From: Chryseobacterium sp. SSA4.19
GTDB taxonomy: Bacteria > Bacteroidota > Bacteroidia > Flavobacteriales > Weeksellaceae
Assembly: GCF_022601875.1 (NCBI RefSeq)
Contig: NZ_JAKVIP010000025.1
Location: 1-64,000, forward strand
Reading direction: 5' to 3'
Length of the DNA stretch: 64,000 nt
Numbering within the stretch: position 1 is the first letter of the stretch; every line of letters begins with the position of its first letter. Under the pieces are notes generated by a model. It did not search any database. It saw only the letters and a list, made by a program, of their open reading frames with translations, and was not told the DNA's origin. Shown here piece by piece: positions 29,301-37,829 of this stretch. Position numbers and translations under genes: made by a program.

Positions 29301-29370
29301 CCTGTGCACTTACCATTGCGAAAGTAGAGGTAAGAACCACAGCTAACACACTTGTAGTTAATTTCTTCAT
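26347..29370 (-). CDS. SusC/RagA-family TonB-dependent outer-membrane transporter
   Basis: A 1007-residue transporter with signal peptide (1-22), TonB-box-like RTQNIREVVVTGALG, a plug with PPEIIESVNVLKGQQG and LYGEKGNNGVLIVTTKKG motifs, and a barrel ending TTRTFGFSFNATF. As in the first pair there is no N-terminal carboxypeptidase-like domain. The frame is open for 20 more codons upstream, but the ATG at 29368-29370 starts the signal peptide and a promoter (29400-29430) lies just before it. It forms an operon with the SusD lipoprotein downstream. Its gene diverges from rnhB. Confidence 0.93.
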   Translation of the reverse strand: MKKLTTSVLAVVLTSTFAMVSAQDTLRTQNIREVVVTGALGLKKKNDAFTGNNAVVKTEQLTVAGNPNAVQALTGKVSGLQINIPNSTVNSQATINLRGQRSITGDNSALVVIDGAISTATIFQQLPPEIIESVNVLKGQQGSALYGEKGNNGVLIVTTKKGTNSEKITFTLTSNIDFSTVYKLPIYQKTYGQGWPDDPTYDTTDYNGTNWVPYENSNWGPAYSESIGGQNVIVGLPQADGSFKTGAFSPIDNHLKNFFKTGVLFQNGLSMNVGGRDSYAFLSVNRTQNDFVVDRDRLIRNNILFKGGKKLGDFRVEATFNLIDQNTSETDSNLYSDLLNTPTNVDVRQFANSGIMGGWSPYIENPYWTIANSRYDNKRTNFTGNIKAIYEINKNISVSYLANVITESTLGESHNNGFKYDEFWKAPGTIFDGGNGSVTFAATPVNSNYYKSIGKRLDYYGDLMVNFDYDLTNDINMKLNLGFNNTDLSSSVVTQGGSNLQIPGFYHINNVLTLDATRNLANTQSRRRSVAGFANLDLSYKDYLYFNSTFRYEQSSGTAKRDTGTGEFSISGQPYYSFGLSFIPTKAFEFLKNNSVLNYAKITAGYTKVGNSSAIGTYGIDEVTGLIPVGFPFNVASFAINRNPVDPNITPEFSYSKEASVQLGFFKDRISLGAAFFKTDVDDLITRKTTSSAAGISTLLANVGDMTNKGYELDLELVPFRSKDFEWRVSGSYSTYRSEVTALDDPSGVVNLLAYATPNVGVYAKVGEQFPLIMGSAYERDPEGRIVVGTDGNPLVKSGQQVLGKVTPDYILGFSTSIRYKGFTLSGTADYRTGNSFVALTKRTLAAAGALEETASFDRSQGYVVPNSVQLVGGQYVANTTPVVGDYKGVNNYFANGPYGAVGENFVVDGSALKIREIALSYTLPKSILRDTFVNSVTFGVYARNPFIWYAKSNRNYADPETTSNSGSIDRTPGQALGTGGPNALGIAFTGQYPTTRTFGFSFNATF

Positions 29371-29399
29371 ATTTAAATTGATTATTTTTTTATTATCTG

Positions 29400-29430
29400 C
29401 AAATATGTAAAACTTTCTTAAAGTGACCAA
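29400..29430 (-). promoter_or_regulatory. Promoter of the second SusC/SusD operon
   Basis: On the minus strand TTG (29428-29430), 20 nt, then CATATTTG (29400-29407), one base off the -7 consensus. It lies 30 nt before the preferred SusC start. Confidence 0.6.
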
Positions 29431-29489
29431 ATATTTTGTTAAAAATATTTAATTTTGTATGTTTTTGTATTTTAAGACGTAACATAATT

Positions 29490-30074
29490 ATGGATTTGTT
29501 AAAAAAATGGTCAGTTTTTTACGTTGAAGCCGGATGCGATGAGGTAGGTAGGGGTTGCTTATGTGGCCCTGTGGTGGCAGCTGCAGTGATCCTTGATGAA
29601 AATTTTAACCAAAATTTAGTTAATGATTCTAAAAAATTAAATTTTAAAACCAGATTGAGTCTTGATCAGTATATAAAAGATCATGTTAAAGATTATGCTA
29701 TCGCTGAACTATCACCCGATTTTATTGATCGGCACAATATCCTAAATGCCAGCATTCATGCTATGCACAATGCCCTTGACAAATTAACCATACGCCCTGA
29801 ACTGATTCTGGTAGACGGCAACAAATTCCATCCTTATAATTATATTCCTCACGAATGTATTGTTAAAGGGGATTCAAAACTTCTTTCCATTGCCGCTGCT
29901 TCAATATTGGCAAAAAACTACAGGGACCGGCTAATGATTGAACTTCACGATGAGCATCCGGAATACGGATGGGACACGAACTTTGGATATGCTACAAAAA
30001 AACACCAGCAAGCTTTGATAGAATTTGGACCTACAAAATACCACCGGCAGTCTTTCAGGTTAAAATATGATTAA
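29490..30074 (+). CDS. rnhB: Ribonuclease HII
   Basis: A 194-residue RNase HII with the catalytic pair in CDEVGRG, the conserved DSKKL, the acidic LVDGNKF, and the GDSKLLSIAAASILAK helix. The family removes ribonucleotides misincorporated in DNA and RNA primers. The frame opens 18 codons earlier, but the ATG at 29490 gives the usual N-terminus; a perfect -7 box (TAATTTTG, 29450-29457) lies between the two possible starts, favouring the inner one. It is monocistronic and meets yidC at a shared terminator. Confidence 0.95.
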   Translation: MDLLKKWSVFYVEAGCDEVGRGCLCGPVVAAAVILDENFNQNLVNDSKKLNFKTRLSLDQYIKDHVKDYAIAELSPDFIDRHNILNASIHAMHNALDKLTIRPELILVDGNKFHPYNYIPHECIVKGDSKLLSIAAASILAKNYRDRLMIELHDEHPEYGWDTNFGYATKKHQQALIEFGPTKYHRQSFRLKYD

Positions 30075-30128
30075 CCGACAGAAGAAAGGAAACCGATTTA
30101 TTAGATACCTTATTATATATACAATCAA

Positions 30129-30156
30129 AAACGGGAAGCAAAATTGCTTCCCGTTT
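30129..30156. terminator. Bidirectional terminator between rnhB and yidC
   Basis: AAACGGGAAGCAA (30129-30141) and TTGCTTCCCGTTT (30144-30156) are perfect 13-bp arms with a minimal centre. Both converging genes can use it. Confidence 0.92.
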
Positions 30157-30174
30157 GTCTATTATCATTAATGA

Positions 30175-31995
30175 TTATTTTTTCTTTTTCTGCTGCTCCT
30201 GATATCTCTGCTGCTCCTGAGCTTTTTCCATCATTTCTCTCATACGCTTTTGGAATTTGCCTTCAGATTTCGGCTTTTCCTTATTGGCCTGAATCTGGGC
30301 ATGAATTTTCTTTTCATCCAGAATTACATATTTAATGACTAAAATAATTAAAATGTTAATGGCATTCGATACAAAATAGTACCAGGATAATCCAGATGCG
30401 GAAGTATTCAAGAAAAACAAGAATGTAATCGGGAAAATATACATCAGCACTTTCATATTAGGCATTCCTTCCTGCTGCGGCTGCTGCATGTTTCCGGAAG
30501 TCATGATGGTATAGATTAAAATTACAATGGTACATGCAATGGCAAAAACACTTAAATGATCTCCCAGAAAAGGAACTTTAAAAGGTAATTTGATCAGATC
30601 ATCATAAGCCGTCAGATCTTTTGCAAACCAGAAGCCCTGACCTCTTAAATCAATAAAATTAGGGAAGAAGCGGAACAAGGCATAGAAAATAGGAATCTGC
30701 ACCAATGCCGGTAAGCACCCTGCCATTTGGTTGACGCCGGCTTTCCTATAAATTTCCATGGTCGCCTGCTGCTTTTTCATCGCATCTGCATCTTTTAATT
30801 TCGCATTCGCTTCATCAATTTCAGGACGGATGACTCTCATCATGGCACTCAATTTATGCTGTTTATACATAATCGGTGACAGAATCAATTTAACAATAAT
30901 GGTCATTAAGAAAATGACCCAACCTGCAGTTATTCCCCACCCTGCAATGATATTATACATGGGCATAAAGAAATAACGGTTCATTCCTCCGATGAAAGCC
31001 CATCCTAACGGAAGAATTTCGTCAAAGTTTTTATCGTAAGATTTTAGTAAGGGCAAATCCAATGGCATAAAGTACCAGGTAAAATCCTGATTCAGTTCAC
31101 CTGCGGTCATCTGAATAAACCCTTCATAATTCAGTTTCTTAAGATACTCTCCCTCTTCAACATTTTCCTGATTTCCCTTACTCTGGGTAAAGCCGGTTTT
31201 AGATTCTATTACTGAGGCAAAAAACTGTTGTTTTACTCCGATCCAGTTAAGCGTCTCTTTTTCTTCTTCCATCGTTGTTCTTCCGTCATACTCATAATCT
31301 TTATAATTATTGAAAGCATATGAGAACTCTGAGTGGGATTGCTCCTGTGCTCTCCCTTTTTCAAGATTTCTGACACTGTAATCCCAGATGAAATCCGCCT
31401 TATTATCTGAGGTAATGTTTGCAAGCCCCTGTGTTCTCACTTTAAAATCTACCGCATACTGGTCTTTCAACTCTGCTTTCGGGTTATTATTCAGGGTGTA
31501 AACGAACTGAATTGTTGCGCCATTGTAACTGGCCGTTAAAGTAGCAACATTTCCGTTAACAACCGGAGAAAAAACCAGATCTTTGGTATTGATTATTTTG
31601 CCTGTTTTATCTTTAAACTGAAAACCATAGTTGGAATTACTTTTAGTGATCAGTAGAAGAGGAAGATCTGCCTTATCCGTTTTATGATCATATGCTTTGT
31701 ACTCCGCAAGCTCCACTTTGGAAACCTGCCCTCCTAAGCTGGCGAACTCAATGTTCAGCTGTTTGTTAGAAAGATTCGCGGTCTGGATCGCATTTGGAGT
31801 TACGTTTGGATTGATATTGCTGGCCTGAGTTTGTTTTACAGGGTTTTTTGCCTGTTCAGTTTTCTGTTGCTGAGCTTTTACCTCTTCTTCTTTTGACTGC
31901 TTGTTCTGGAAATAAAACATGAAACCAAAAAGAACCAAACATAAAACCGCAAAACTAATCATTTGACTTTTATCGAGTCCGTTGTTCTGTTGCAT
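30175..31995 (-). CDS. yidC: Membrane protein insertase YidC
   Basis: The 606-residue protein has an N-terminal anchor (about 12-30), a large periplasmic domain, and the conserved five-helix insertase core (about 360-560) with the stretch MYKQHKLSAMMRVIRPEI and QMAGCLPALVQIPIFYALF. A basic tail ending QQKKKK is typical of ribosome-facing YidC ends. It inserts and folds inner-membrane proteins, alone or with Sec. A perfect -7 box (TATTTTTG, 32058-32065, minus strand) lies upstream. It is downstream of pyrG on the same strand, but a terminator separates them. Confidence 0.96.
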   Translation of the reverse strand: MQQNNGLDKSQMISFAVLCLVLFGFMFYFQNKQSKEEEVKAQQQKTEQAKNPVKQTQASNINPNVTPNAIQTANLSNKQLNIEFASLGGQVSKVELAEYKAYDHKTDKADLPLLLITKSNSNYGFQFKDKTGKIINTKDLVFSPVVNGNVATLTASYNGATIQFVYTLNNNPKAELKDQYAVDFKVRTQGLANITSDNKADFIWDYSVRNLEKGRAQEQSHSEFSYAFNNYKDYEYDGRTTMEEEKETLNWIGVKQQFFASVIESKTGFTQSKGNQENVEEGEYLKKLNYEGFIQMTAGELNQDFTWYFMPLDLPLLKSYDKNFDEILPLGWAFIGGMNRYFFMPMYNIIAGWGITAGWVIFLMTIIVKLILSPIMYKQHKLSAMMRVIRPEIDEANAKLKDADAMKKQQATMEIYRKAGVNQMAGCLPALVQIPIFYALFRFFPNFIDLRGQGFWFAKDLTAYDDLIKLPFKVPFLGDHLSVFAIACTIVILIYTIMTSGNMQQPQQEGMPNMKVLMYIFPITFLFFLNTSASGLSWYYFVSNAINILIILVIKYVILDEKKIHAQIQANKEKPKSEGKFQKRMREMMEKAQEQQRYQEQQKKKK

Positions 31996-32110
31996 TTTAT
32001 CTTAATTAAATTTTTACTATTGAAACTGTATTGCAAAAGCCATACATTTTGAGTCGACAAAAATACTGTTTTTTTATCAAAACTCTATTGTATAATCGAT
32101 TACTATATAA

Positions 32111-32144
32111 TAAACTCAGGCTGATAAAAGTCAACCTGAGTTTA
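32111..32144 (-). terminator. Terminator of pyrG
   Basis: TAAACTCAGG (32111-32120) and CCTGAGTTTA (32135-32144) form a 10-bp stem with a 14-nt loop, 34 nt past the pyrG stop, with a T-rich tract on the minus strand. Confidence 0.8.
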
Positions 32145-32177
32145 TTTATGACGTTTGTAATTTTTAAATTACCTTAT

Positions 32178-33785
32178 TTACTTCTTTTCACATGCTTTAA
32201 TGAAAGCCCTGAATAAAGGATGCGGCGTCGCTACCGTACTTTTATATTCCGGGTGATACTGCACGCCCACGTAGAACGGATGATCAGGCATCTCCAATGC
32301 TTCTACCAAACCGGTTTCCGGATTGGTCCCGGTTGCCAGGAAACCGTTCTTTTCAAATTCACTGATATAATCACTGTTGAATTCATATCTGTGACGATGT
32401 CTTTCTGAAATATGTTTGCTTCCGTAAATATCGCTTAGTCTGGAACCGTTTTTTACAGCACACTTCCAGGCGCCAAGACGCATAGTCCCTCCTTTATCCA
32501 CTACATTTTTCTGCTCTTCCATTAATGAAATTACGGGATGCTCCGTAGATGTATCGAATTCCATAGAGTTGGCTTTTGAATATCCTAAAACATTTCTGGC
32601 AAATTCAATAGTCATAATCTGCATGCCCAGGCAGATCCCCAACATCGGCACTTTATTTTCTCTTGCGTATTGGGCGGTAAGAACTTTCCCTTCAATTCCC
32701 CTGTCACCAAAGCCGGGAGCGATAAGAATACCGCTTACACCTGCAAGGGTTTCTTTGATGTTTTCATTGGTCAGATCACCACTGTATACCCATCTGATCT
32801 TCACTTCAGTTTCAAGGTCGGCACCTGCATGCTTAAAAGCTTCAGCAATGGAAATATAAGAATCCTGAAGAGAAATATATTTCCCTACCAATGCTATTTC
32901 TACTGTTCTTTTCGGATTCTGGAACTTCTTAAGAAATGTTTTCCAGTCTTTAAGGTCAGCTTCTTTATCACTCTTAAGATCCAGCTCCTTCAAAACCACA
33001 TCGTCAAAGTTTTGCTTTTGAAGATACATAGGAACTTCATAGATCGTTTCCAAATCTTTACATTCAATAACATTATCCAAAGGAACATTACAGAACTGAG
33101 CCAGTTTTGCGCGTTGGTCCTTCGGAATTTTATGTTCCGTTCTGCAGACCAAAACATCAGCCATGATTCCACTTTCCATCAGTTGACGGACAGAATGCTG
33201 GGAAGGTTTTGTCTTCAATTCCCCGCTTGAAGCCAGATAAGGCAATAAAGTAAGGTGAATGACCATAGAATTGCTTTCCCCTAATTCCCATTTCAGCTGA
33301 CGAACCGTTTCGATATAAGGCAAAGATTCAATATCTCCTACCGTTCCACCGATCTCAGTAATGATGATATCGTAATTCTGCTTTGATAAAATTTTAATTC
33401 TACGCTTGATTTCATTGGTAATATGAGGAATTACCTGAACTGTTTTCCCAAGGAAATCTCCTTTCCTTTCTTTTTCAATAACCGTCTGATAGATTTTCCC
33501 TGTAGTAACGTTATTGTTTTGGGAAGTGGGAGCATCAAGATAACGCTCATAATGACCTAAATCCAGATCTGTTTCCGCACCATCTTCAGTTACATAACAT
33601 TCTCCATGTTCATAAGGATTCAGTGTTCCCGGATCGATATTAATATAAGGATCTAATTTTTGGATTGTTACGTTAAAGCCGCGTGATTTTAGCAGAAGTC
33701 CCAGAGAAGCAGAAACGATTCCTTTCCCCAAAGATGAAGTTACACCTCCTGTCACAAAGATGTACTTTGTATTCTTTTTACTCAT
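32178..33785 (-). CDS. pyrG: CTP synthase
   Basis: A 535-residue CTP synthase. The N-terminal synthase domain starts KYIFVTGGVTSSLGKG with the nucleotide loop. The C-terminal glutaminase domain has the nucleophile loop GICLGMQ and the partner His/Glu in HPEY. It makes CTP from UTP, ATP and glutamine, the last step of pyrimidine nucleotide synthesis. The ATG at 33783-33785 is preferred over one six codons upstream, since that one lies inside the -7 box of the excellent promoter at 33801-33831. Monocistronic. Confidence 0.97.
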   Translation of the reverse strand: MSKKNTKYIFVTGGVTSSLGKGIVSASLGLLLKSRGFNVTIQKLDPYINIDPGTLNPYEHGECYVTEDGAETDLDLGHYERYLDAPTSQNNNVTTGKIYQTVIEKERKGDFLGKTVQVIPHITNEIKRRIKILSKQNYDIIITEIGGTVGDIESLPYIETVRQLKWELGESNSMVIHLTLLPYLASSGELKTKPSQHSVRQLMESGIMADVLVCRTEHKIPKDQRAKLAQFCNVPLDNVIECKDLETIYEVPMYLQKQNFDDVVLKELDLKSDKEADLKDWKTFLKKFQNPKRTVEIALVGKYISLQDSYISIAEAFKHAGADLETEVKIRWVYSGDLTNENIKETLAGVSGILIAPGFGDRGIEGKVLTAQYARENKVPMLGICLGMQIMTIEFARNVLGYSKANSMEFDTSTEHPVISLMEEQKNVVDKGGTMRLGAWKCAVKNGSRLSDIYGSKHISERHRHRYEFNSDYISEFEKNGFLATGTNPETGLVEALEMPDHPFYVGVQYHPEYKSTVATPHPLFRAFIKACEKK

Positions 33786-33800
33786 TAGATTAGGTTTGTG

Positions 33801-33831
33801 CAAAGTTATGGGAAAAAGAAATACAAAGCAA
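33801..33831 (-). promoter_or_regulatory. Promoter of pyrG
   Basis: On the minus strand TTG (33829-33831), 20 nt, then TAACTTTG (33801-33808): a full match to the Bacteroidota promoter consensus, 15 nt from the ATG. Confidence 0.75.
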
Positions 33832-33913
33832 TTTCATTTCAATTTTAAATTTCTAACAATGGTTTTAATTAAATATATGACCTGAACTCTTCAAACTCAA
33901 CAGCTAAAAACAG

Positions 33914-33943
33914 AAAAGGTTTCCAAAATATTGAAAACCTTTT
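33914..33943 (-). terminator. Terminator after the YceI gene
   Basis: AAAAGGTTT (33914-33922) and AAACCTTTT (33935-33943) form the stem; three inner pairs follow one mismatch, closing on AATA. The surrounding A/T runs let it work both ways. Confidence 0.78.
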
Positions 33944-33972
33944 TCTAAACTACATTATAGATGGAAATTCTT

Positions 33973-34542
33973 CTATTGCTTAACCAACTCAAAATACAAA
34001 CTGACATCAACATCTTTAGCTACGCCTGCACCGGTAGGATCATATTTGATATTGTAATCCAGACGGTTTACTTTAAATGCAGCCTGGAAACCCATTACCT
34101 CTTTCCCTTGCTGGTTTTTTGCAATACCGCCAAAAGTTACAGGAACAGTGATTTCTTTGGTCACATCTTTAATGGTAAGCTTTCCTTTTAAAGTATACAT
34201 ATTGTTTTTATCCTTTATCAGCGAACCAGACTTAAAAGTCATTGTTTGAAATTTTTCGCTGTCAAAGAAATCGGCACTGTTCAGATGTTTATCCCTCATT
34301 TCAACACCTGTATTGATGGAATTAGCATAAACCACAAAAGAAAGTTGAGCATTATCAAGAGTATTGGCCTTCGTTACAGCTTTCCCTTCAAATTTATCGA
34401 ATCTACCCTGCACAAAACTGATGCCCATGTGCTTAACATTAAAGTTCACGGAAGAATGCATAGGATCTGCCTTCCAGACCGTCTGCGCAAAACCAATAAC
34501 ACTTAAAAGAGCAAATACAAAAGTTAAGATTGTTTTTTTCAT
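33973..34542 (-). CDS. YceI-family periplasmic protein
   Basis: A 189-residue secreted protein (signal peptide to about residue 19, VIGFAQ). The mature part is a YceI-type lipocalin-like barrel with conserved WKADPMHSSVNFNVKHMG and later GFQAAFKVNRLDYNI. Members bind isoprenoid chains or similar lipids; the physiological role varies. The promoter at 34570-34597 and the terminator downstream make it a single-gene unit. Confidence 0.92.
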   Translation of the reverse strand: MKKTILTFVFALLSVIGFAQTVWKADPMHSSVNFNVKHMGISFVQGRFDKFEGKAVTKANTLDNAQLSFVVYANSINTGVEMRDKHLNSADFFDSEKFQTMTFKSGSLIKDKNNMYTLKGKLTIKDVTKEITVPVTFGGIAKNQQGKEVMGFQAAFKVNRLDYNIKYDPTGAGVAKDVDVSLYFELVKQ

Positions 34543-34569
34543 TATCTATTTTTTAAATTAATTTTAAAA

Positions 34570-34597
34570 CAAAGATATGTTGATTAGGATAGCTCAA
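34570..34597 (-). promoter_or_regulatory. Promoter of the YceI gene
   Basis: On the minus strand TTG (34595-34597), 17 nt, then TATCTTTG (34570-34577), a full consensus match with a short spacer. Confidence 0.65.
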
Positions 34598-34604
34598 CCT
34601 TGAT

Positions 34605-35021
34605 CTATGGTAGTTTTTCAACTTTAGATAAAATTGTTTTTGAATAGATTAAATCAAATAAAAACATAATGAGAAAAACTACAAATGAATTTATATAAAT
34701 AAGAATTTCTAAAAGATTTTCATTAGTAGCATCTGAAAAATATAAAAATGGATTATTCCCTGAAATTATAAAAAAAGCCAAATAAATCACTTCAAATAAA
34801 GCTGCAATTCTTACTATTGAATGATAACTCTTTTTGAAAATCAGTACTGTCAACCATCCTATTGCCGTAATTATTGAACAAAAAATCAGAATTAATATAG
34901 AGAACATCCCATAACTCCCACCAGGTAACTTCAAAAACTTTACAGTCCATTCTGCACATTGAGCATTTAAAAGACTCATTGCTACAAAAACCACCAGACT
35001 TTTCAGTAAAATATTTTTCAT
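34605..35021 (-). CDS. Hypothetical four-helix membrane protein
   Basis: The 138-residue protein has four hydrophobic stretches, the first being a membrane helix or signal-like segment (LLKSLVVFVAMSLLNA), then MFSILILIFCSIITAIGWLTV, IAALFEVIYLAFFIIS and IYINSFVVFLIMFLFDLIY. I do not recognise the family. It diverges from radA with 59 nt between the starts, and reads towards yceI. Nothing in the context suggests a role. Confidence 0.65.
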   Translation of the reverse strand: MKNILLKSLVVFVAMSLLNAQCAEWTVKFLKLPGGSYGMFSILILIFCSIITAIGWLTVLIFKKSYHSIVRIAALFEVIYLAFFIISGNNPFLYFSDATNENLLEILIYINSFVVFLIMFLFDLIYSKTILSKVEKLP

Positions 35022-35080
35022 CCCTGAAAATTAATTAAAATTCGAAAGAAAAATTCAAAAAAAATTTTGAACTTCGCAAT

Positions 35081-36430
35081 ATGGCAAAATTAAGAACAGC
35101 ATATTTCTGTCAGAATTGCGGAACCCAGTATTCCCAATGGATGGGGCAATGCAAAAACTGTGGAGAGTGGAACACTTTGGTGGAAGAAGTGGTGGAAAAG
35201 CCCTCTTCAAAAACACCGCCGTTTTCAAAATCCAAACAGCATGTCATCAATATTGTTGAAGTGGAGACCAGCGAAGAACCGAGAATTAAAACCCCTTCTG
35301 AAGAGTTGAACAGAGTTTTGGGAGGTGGGATTGTTTTAGGCTCCGTTACTTTAATCGGTGGAGAACCGGGAATTGGGAAATCCACTTTACTTCTTCAGCT
35401 GGCTCTTAAAATGAAGAAAAAAATATTCTATGTTTCGGGAGAAGAAAGTGCATCACAAATTAAAATGAGAGCCGACAGATTAACGGATATTCAAAATCCC
35501 AACTGTTTCCTTTTTACGGAAACCTCTTTGGAAAAAATTCTCCATGAAGCTAAAAAGCTGGAACCGGATTTTGTTATTATTGATTCCATACAAACTTTGC
35601 AATCCCAACTGATTGAAAGCTCGCCCGGAACGGTTTCCCAGATCAGGGAATGCTCCAATGAAATCATTAAATATGCCAAAGAAAATAATGTTCCCGTTTT
35701 CCTGGTAGGGCACATTACCAAAGACGGACAGATCGCCGGTCCGAAAGTACTGGAGCACATGGTAGATGTCGTATTGAATTTCGACGGTGACAGGAATCAC
35801 CTTTTCCGGTTGTTAAGGGCTAATAAAAACCGTTTCGGATCTACTTCTGAGATCGGAATTTACGAAATGGTTTCCCAAGGGTTAAAAGAAATTAAAAATC
35901 CTTCTGAAATTCTCATTACCAAAAAGTTTGAAGAACTTTCCGGGAATTCGGTAGCCGTGACACTGGAAGGCAACCGGCCGATGCTATTGGAAATCCAGGC
36001 GCTGGTAAGTACTGCGGTGTACGGAACTCCGCAGAGAAGCTCGACAGGTTTTGATGCCAAACGGTTAAATATGCTTCTTGCCGTTCTTGAAAAAAGAGCC
36101 GGTTTCCAGCTGGGTGCAAAAGACGTTTTCTTAAATATTACCGGAGGGATAAAAACCGATGATCCGGCTTTGGATCTGGCTGTTGTAGCTTCCATTCTTT
36201 CCTCCAATGAAGATATGGCGATTTCCGAACATTATTGTTTCGCAGGGGAAATCGGACTAAGCGGGGAAATCCGTCCCATCGCTCAGGCTGAACAGCGGAT
36301 TACCGAAGCTGAAAAATTAGGCTATGAGAAAATTTTTATTTCTAATTTAAATAAACTGCCAAAGAAAAAATACGGGATCAAAATTGAAGAAGTAAGCAAA
36401 ATTGAAGATTTTCACGAAAGACTTTTTTAA
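35081..36430 (+). CDS. radA: DNA repair protein RadA (Sms)
   Basis: A 449-residue RadA. It has the four-cysteine zinc finger (Cys10, 13, 24, 27), a RecA-type ATPase with Walker A GGEPGIGKST (93-102), the family motif KNRFG, and the C-terminal Lon-protease-like domain (PALDLAVVASILSS region). RadA extends branches during homologous recombination and helps finish repair. The methyltransferase-VanW-AcpH run follows after 26 nt, so read-through is possible. Confidence 0.96.
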   Translation: MAKLRTAYFCQNCGTQYSQWMGQCKNCGEWNTLVEEVVEKPSSKTPPFSKSKQHVINIVEVETSEEPRIKTPSEELNRVLGGGIVLGSVTLIGGEPGIGKSTLLLQLALKMKKKIFYVSGEESASQIKMRADRLTDIQNPNCFLFTETSLEKILHEAKKLEPDFVIIDSIQTLQSQLIESSPGTVSQIRECSNEIIKYAKENNVPVFLVGHITKDGQIAGPKVLEHMVDVVLNFDGDRNHLFRLLRANKNRFGSTSEIGIYEMVSQGLKEIKNPSEILITKKFEELSGNSVAVTLEGNRPMLLEIQALVSTAVYGTPQRSSTGFDAKRLNMLLAVLEKRAGFQLGAKDVFLNITGGIKTDDPALDLAVVASILSSNEDMAISEHYCFAGEIGLSGEIRPIAQAEQRITEAEKLGYEKIFISNLNKLPKKKYGIKIEEVSKIEDFHERLF

Positions 36431-36456
36431 TTAAACACAAAGACACCATATTAATC

Positions 36457-37125
36457 GTGAAAAAAAATATTCTTAATTATTACAATACTCTCGCAGAAAC
36501 GTATGATCAAAATCGGTTCGCTAATTCATATGGACAATATATTGATCGGCAGGAAAGAACTTTTTTAACGGATTTCTTTAAGGATAAAAAATACTCAAGA
36601 GTTCTGGATTTGGGATGTGGCACAGGGAGACTGTTAAATTTTGCAACCCACGGGACGGATTTCAGTGAAGCTATGCTAACTATTGCTAAAGAAAAACATC
36701 CTGAAAAAATTATAGCAAAAGGGGAAATTTCAGCGATTCCTTTCAAGGATGAATTCGGCTGTATTTTTTGTTTTCATGTTATTATGCATCAGGATATAGA
36801 AGAAACAAGATCTTTTTTAAATGAATGTTATCAGAAATTAGAAGCAAACGGAATTTTAATTTTCGATTACCCGACAAGAGGAAGACGTAAAATAATTTCG
36901 CCTCAGGAAGACTGGCACGCTAACAACAGTTTTACAGCTGAAGAAATTTCAAAGCTTACCAAAAACCGGTTTGCAGTAAAAAATACAACAGGAATATTGT
37001 TGTTTCCAATTCACAGGTGTCCCAGAGGTTTGAGAAAATATCTTTTACCACTGGATATTTTGCTGTGTAAAACTTTTCTTAAAAATTGGGCATCCTATCA
37101 TATTGCCGTTTTAGAAAAAATATGA
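36457..37125 (+). CDS. Class I SAM-dependent methyltransferase
   Basis: A 222-residue enzyme with the SAM-binding motif I LDLGCGTG (50-57), an acidic loop afterwards (HGTDFSEAML), and the later FCFHVIMHQDIEE strand, as in the Methyltransf_11 group. The substrate is unknown; such enzymes act on small molecules, quinones or lipids. It begins with GTG at 36457. The stop overlaps the VanW start by 4 nt (ATGA), so the two products are probably made together. Confidence 0.85.
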   Translation: MKKNILNYYNTLAETYDQNRFANSYGQYIDRQERTFLTDFFKDKKYSRVLDLGCGTGRLLNFATHGTDFSEAMLTIAKEKHPEKIIAKGEISAIPFKDEFGCIFCFHVIMHQDIEETRSFLNECYQKLEANGILIFDYPTRGRRKIISPQEDWHANNSFTAEEISKLTKNRFAVKNTTGILLFPIHRCPRGLRKYLLPLDILLCKTFLKNWASYHIAVLEKI

Positions 37126-37829
37126 GACAGCGAATAAAAAATCTCATCCCTTATCGCTGTAAGCTGCAATTCAAATTATTACAGCGGTATTTTGAAAAAA
37201 AGAAAAATCAATATGTTTATTCAAAGAATTACATCTCAGAAGATATCGGTGACTATAAATTAGAGCTGAATCAGGTGATCAGAAAAGGCGAATTTTATGA
37301 AAATAAAGTTCATAATTTAAAAATAGTTGGAGATAAAATAAACAATTTAATAATCGGACCTGATGAAGTTTTCTCCTTTTGGGAGTTAATAGGAAAGCCC
37401 AATAAGAAGAATCATTTTAAAGAGGGAAGAAATTTAATTAACACTCGTATTTCGAGTGATTTCGGTGGCGGAATCTGCCAGTTTTCCTCGATTTTATATT
37501 TTATGGCCCTGCAATCCGGACTGAGAATTCTTGAAAGGTTCTCACATTCGATGGACATCTATAAAGAACATGAACGTTTTACACCGTTAGGCTCAGACTG
37601 CACCGTTGTGTACGGCTATAAAGATCTGCAGATCCAGAATCCGTTTTCATTTCCCGTTCAGTTGAAATGCTCCATAGATGATGAAAGACTTTCCCTGAAT
37701 CTTATTTCTCCAAATAAACTTGACTTAAACATCATTGATTTCAGAAGGTCTGAAACTGAAAAAGGAGTCTGGGTAGAGACATTCAGCAATAATAAATTTT
37801 TGTTTAAAAATTTTTATATTCGTTTATGA
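37122..37829 (+). CDS. VanW family protein
   Basis: A 235-residue protein with the VanW-like core: FSFWELIGKPNKKN, then GGGICQFSSILYFMALQSGL with a conserved Cys, then HSMDIYKEHERFTPLGSDCTVVYGYKDLQI. VanW was first seen as an accessory gene of a vancomycin-resistance cluster, but its biochemical role is unknown, and resistance genes are absent here. It has no signal peptide. The ATG inside the preceding gene (37122) is chosen because it gives the ATGA overlap; the AcpH start overlaps its stop in the same way. Confidence 0.88.
   Translation: MRQRIKNLIPYRCKLQFKLLQRYFEKKKNQYVYSKNYISEDIGDYKLELNQVIRKGEFYENKVHNLKIVGDKINNLIIGPDEVFSFWELIGKPNKKNHFKEGRNLINTRISSDFGGGICQFSSILYFMALQSGLRILERFSHSMDIYKEHERFTPLGSDCTVVYGYKDLQIQNPFSFPVQLKCSIDDERLSLNLISPNKLDLNIIDFRRSETEKGVWVETFSNNKFLFKNFYIRL

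Noticed and set aside
32670-33230. 186-codon plus-strand frame inside pyrG
   Set aside because: Antisense shadow of a conserved enzyme; composition unlike a real protein.
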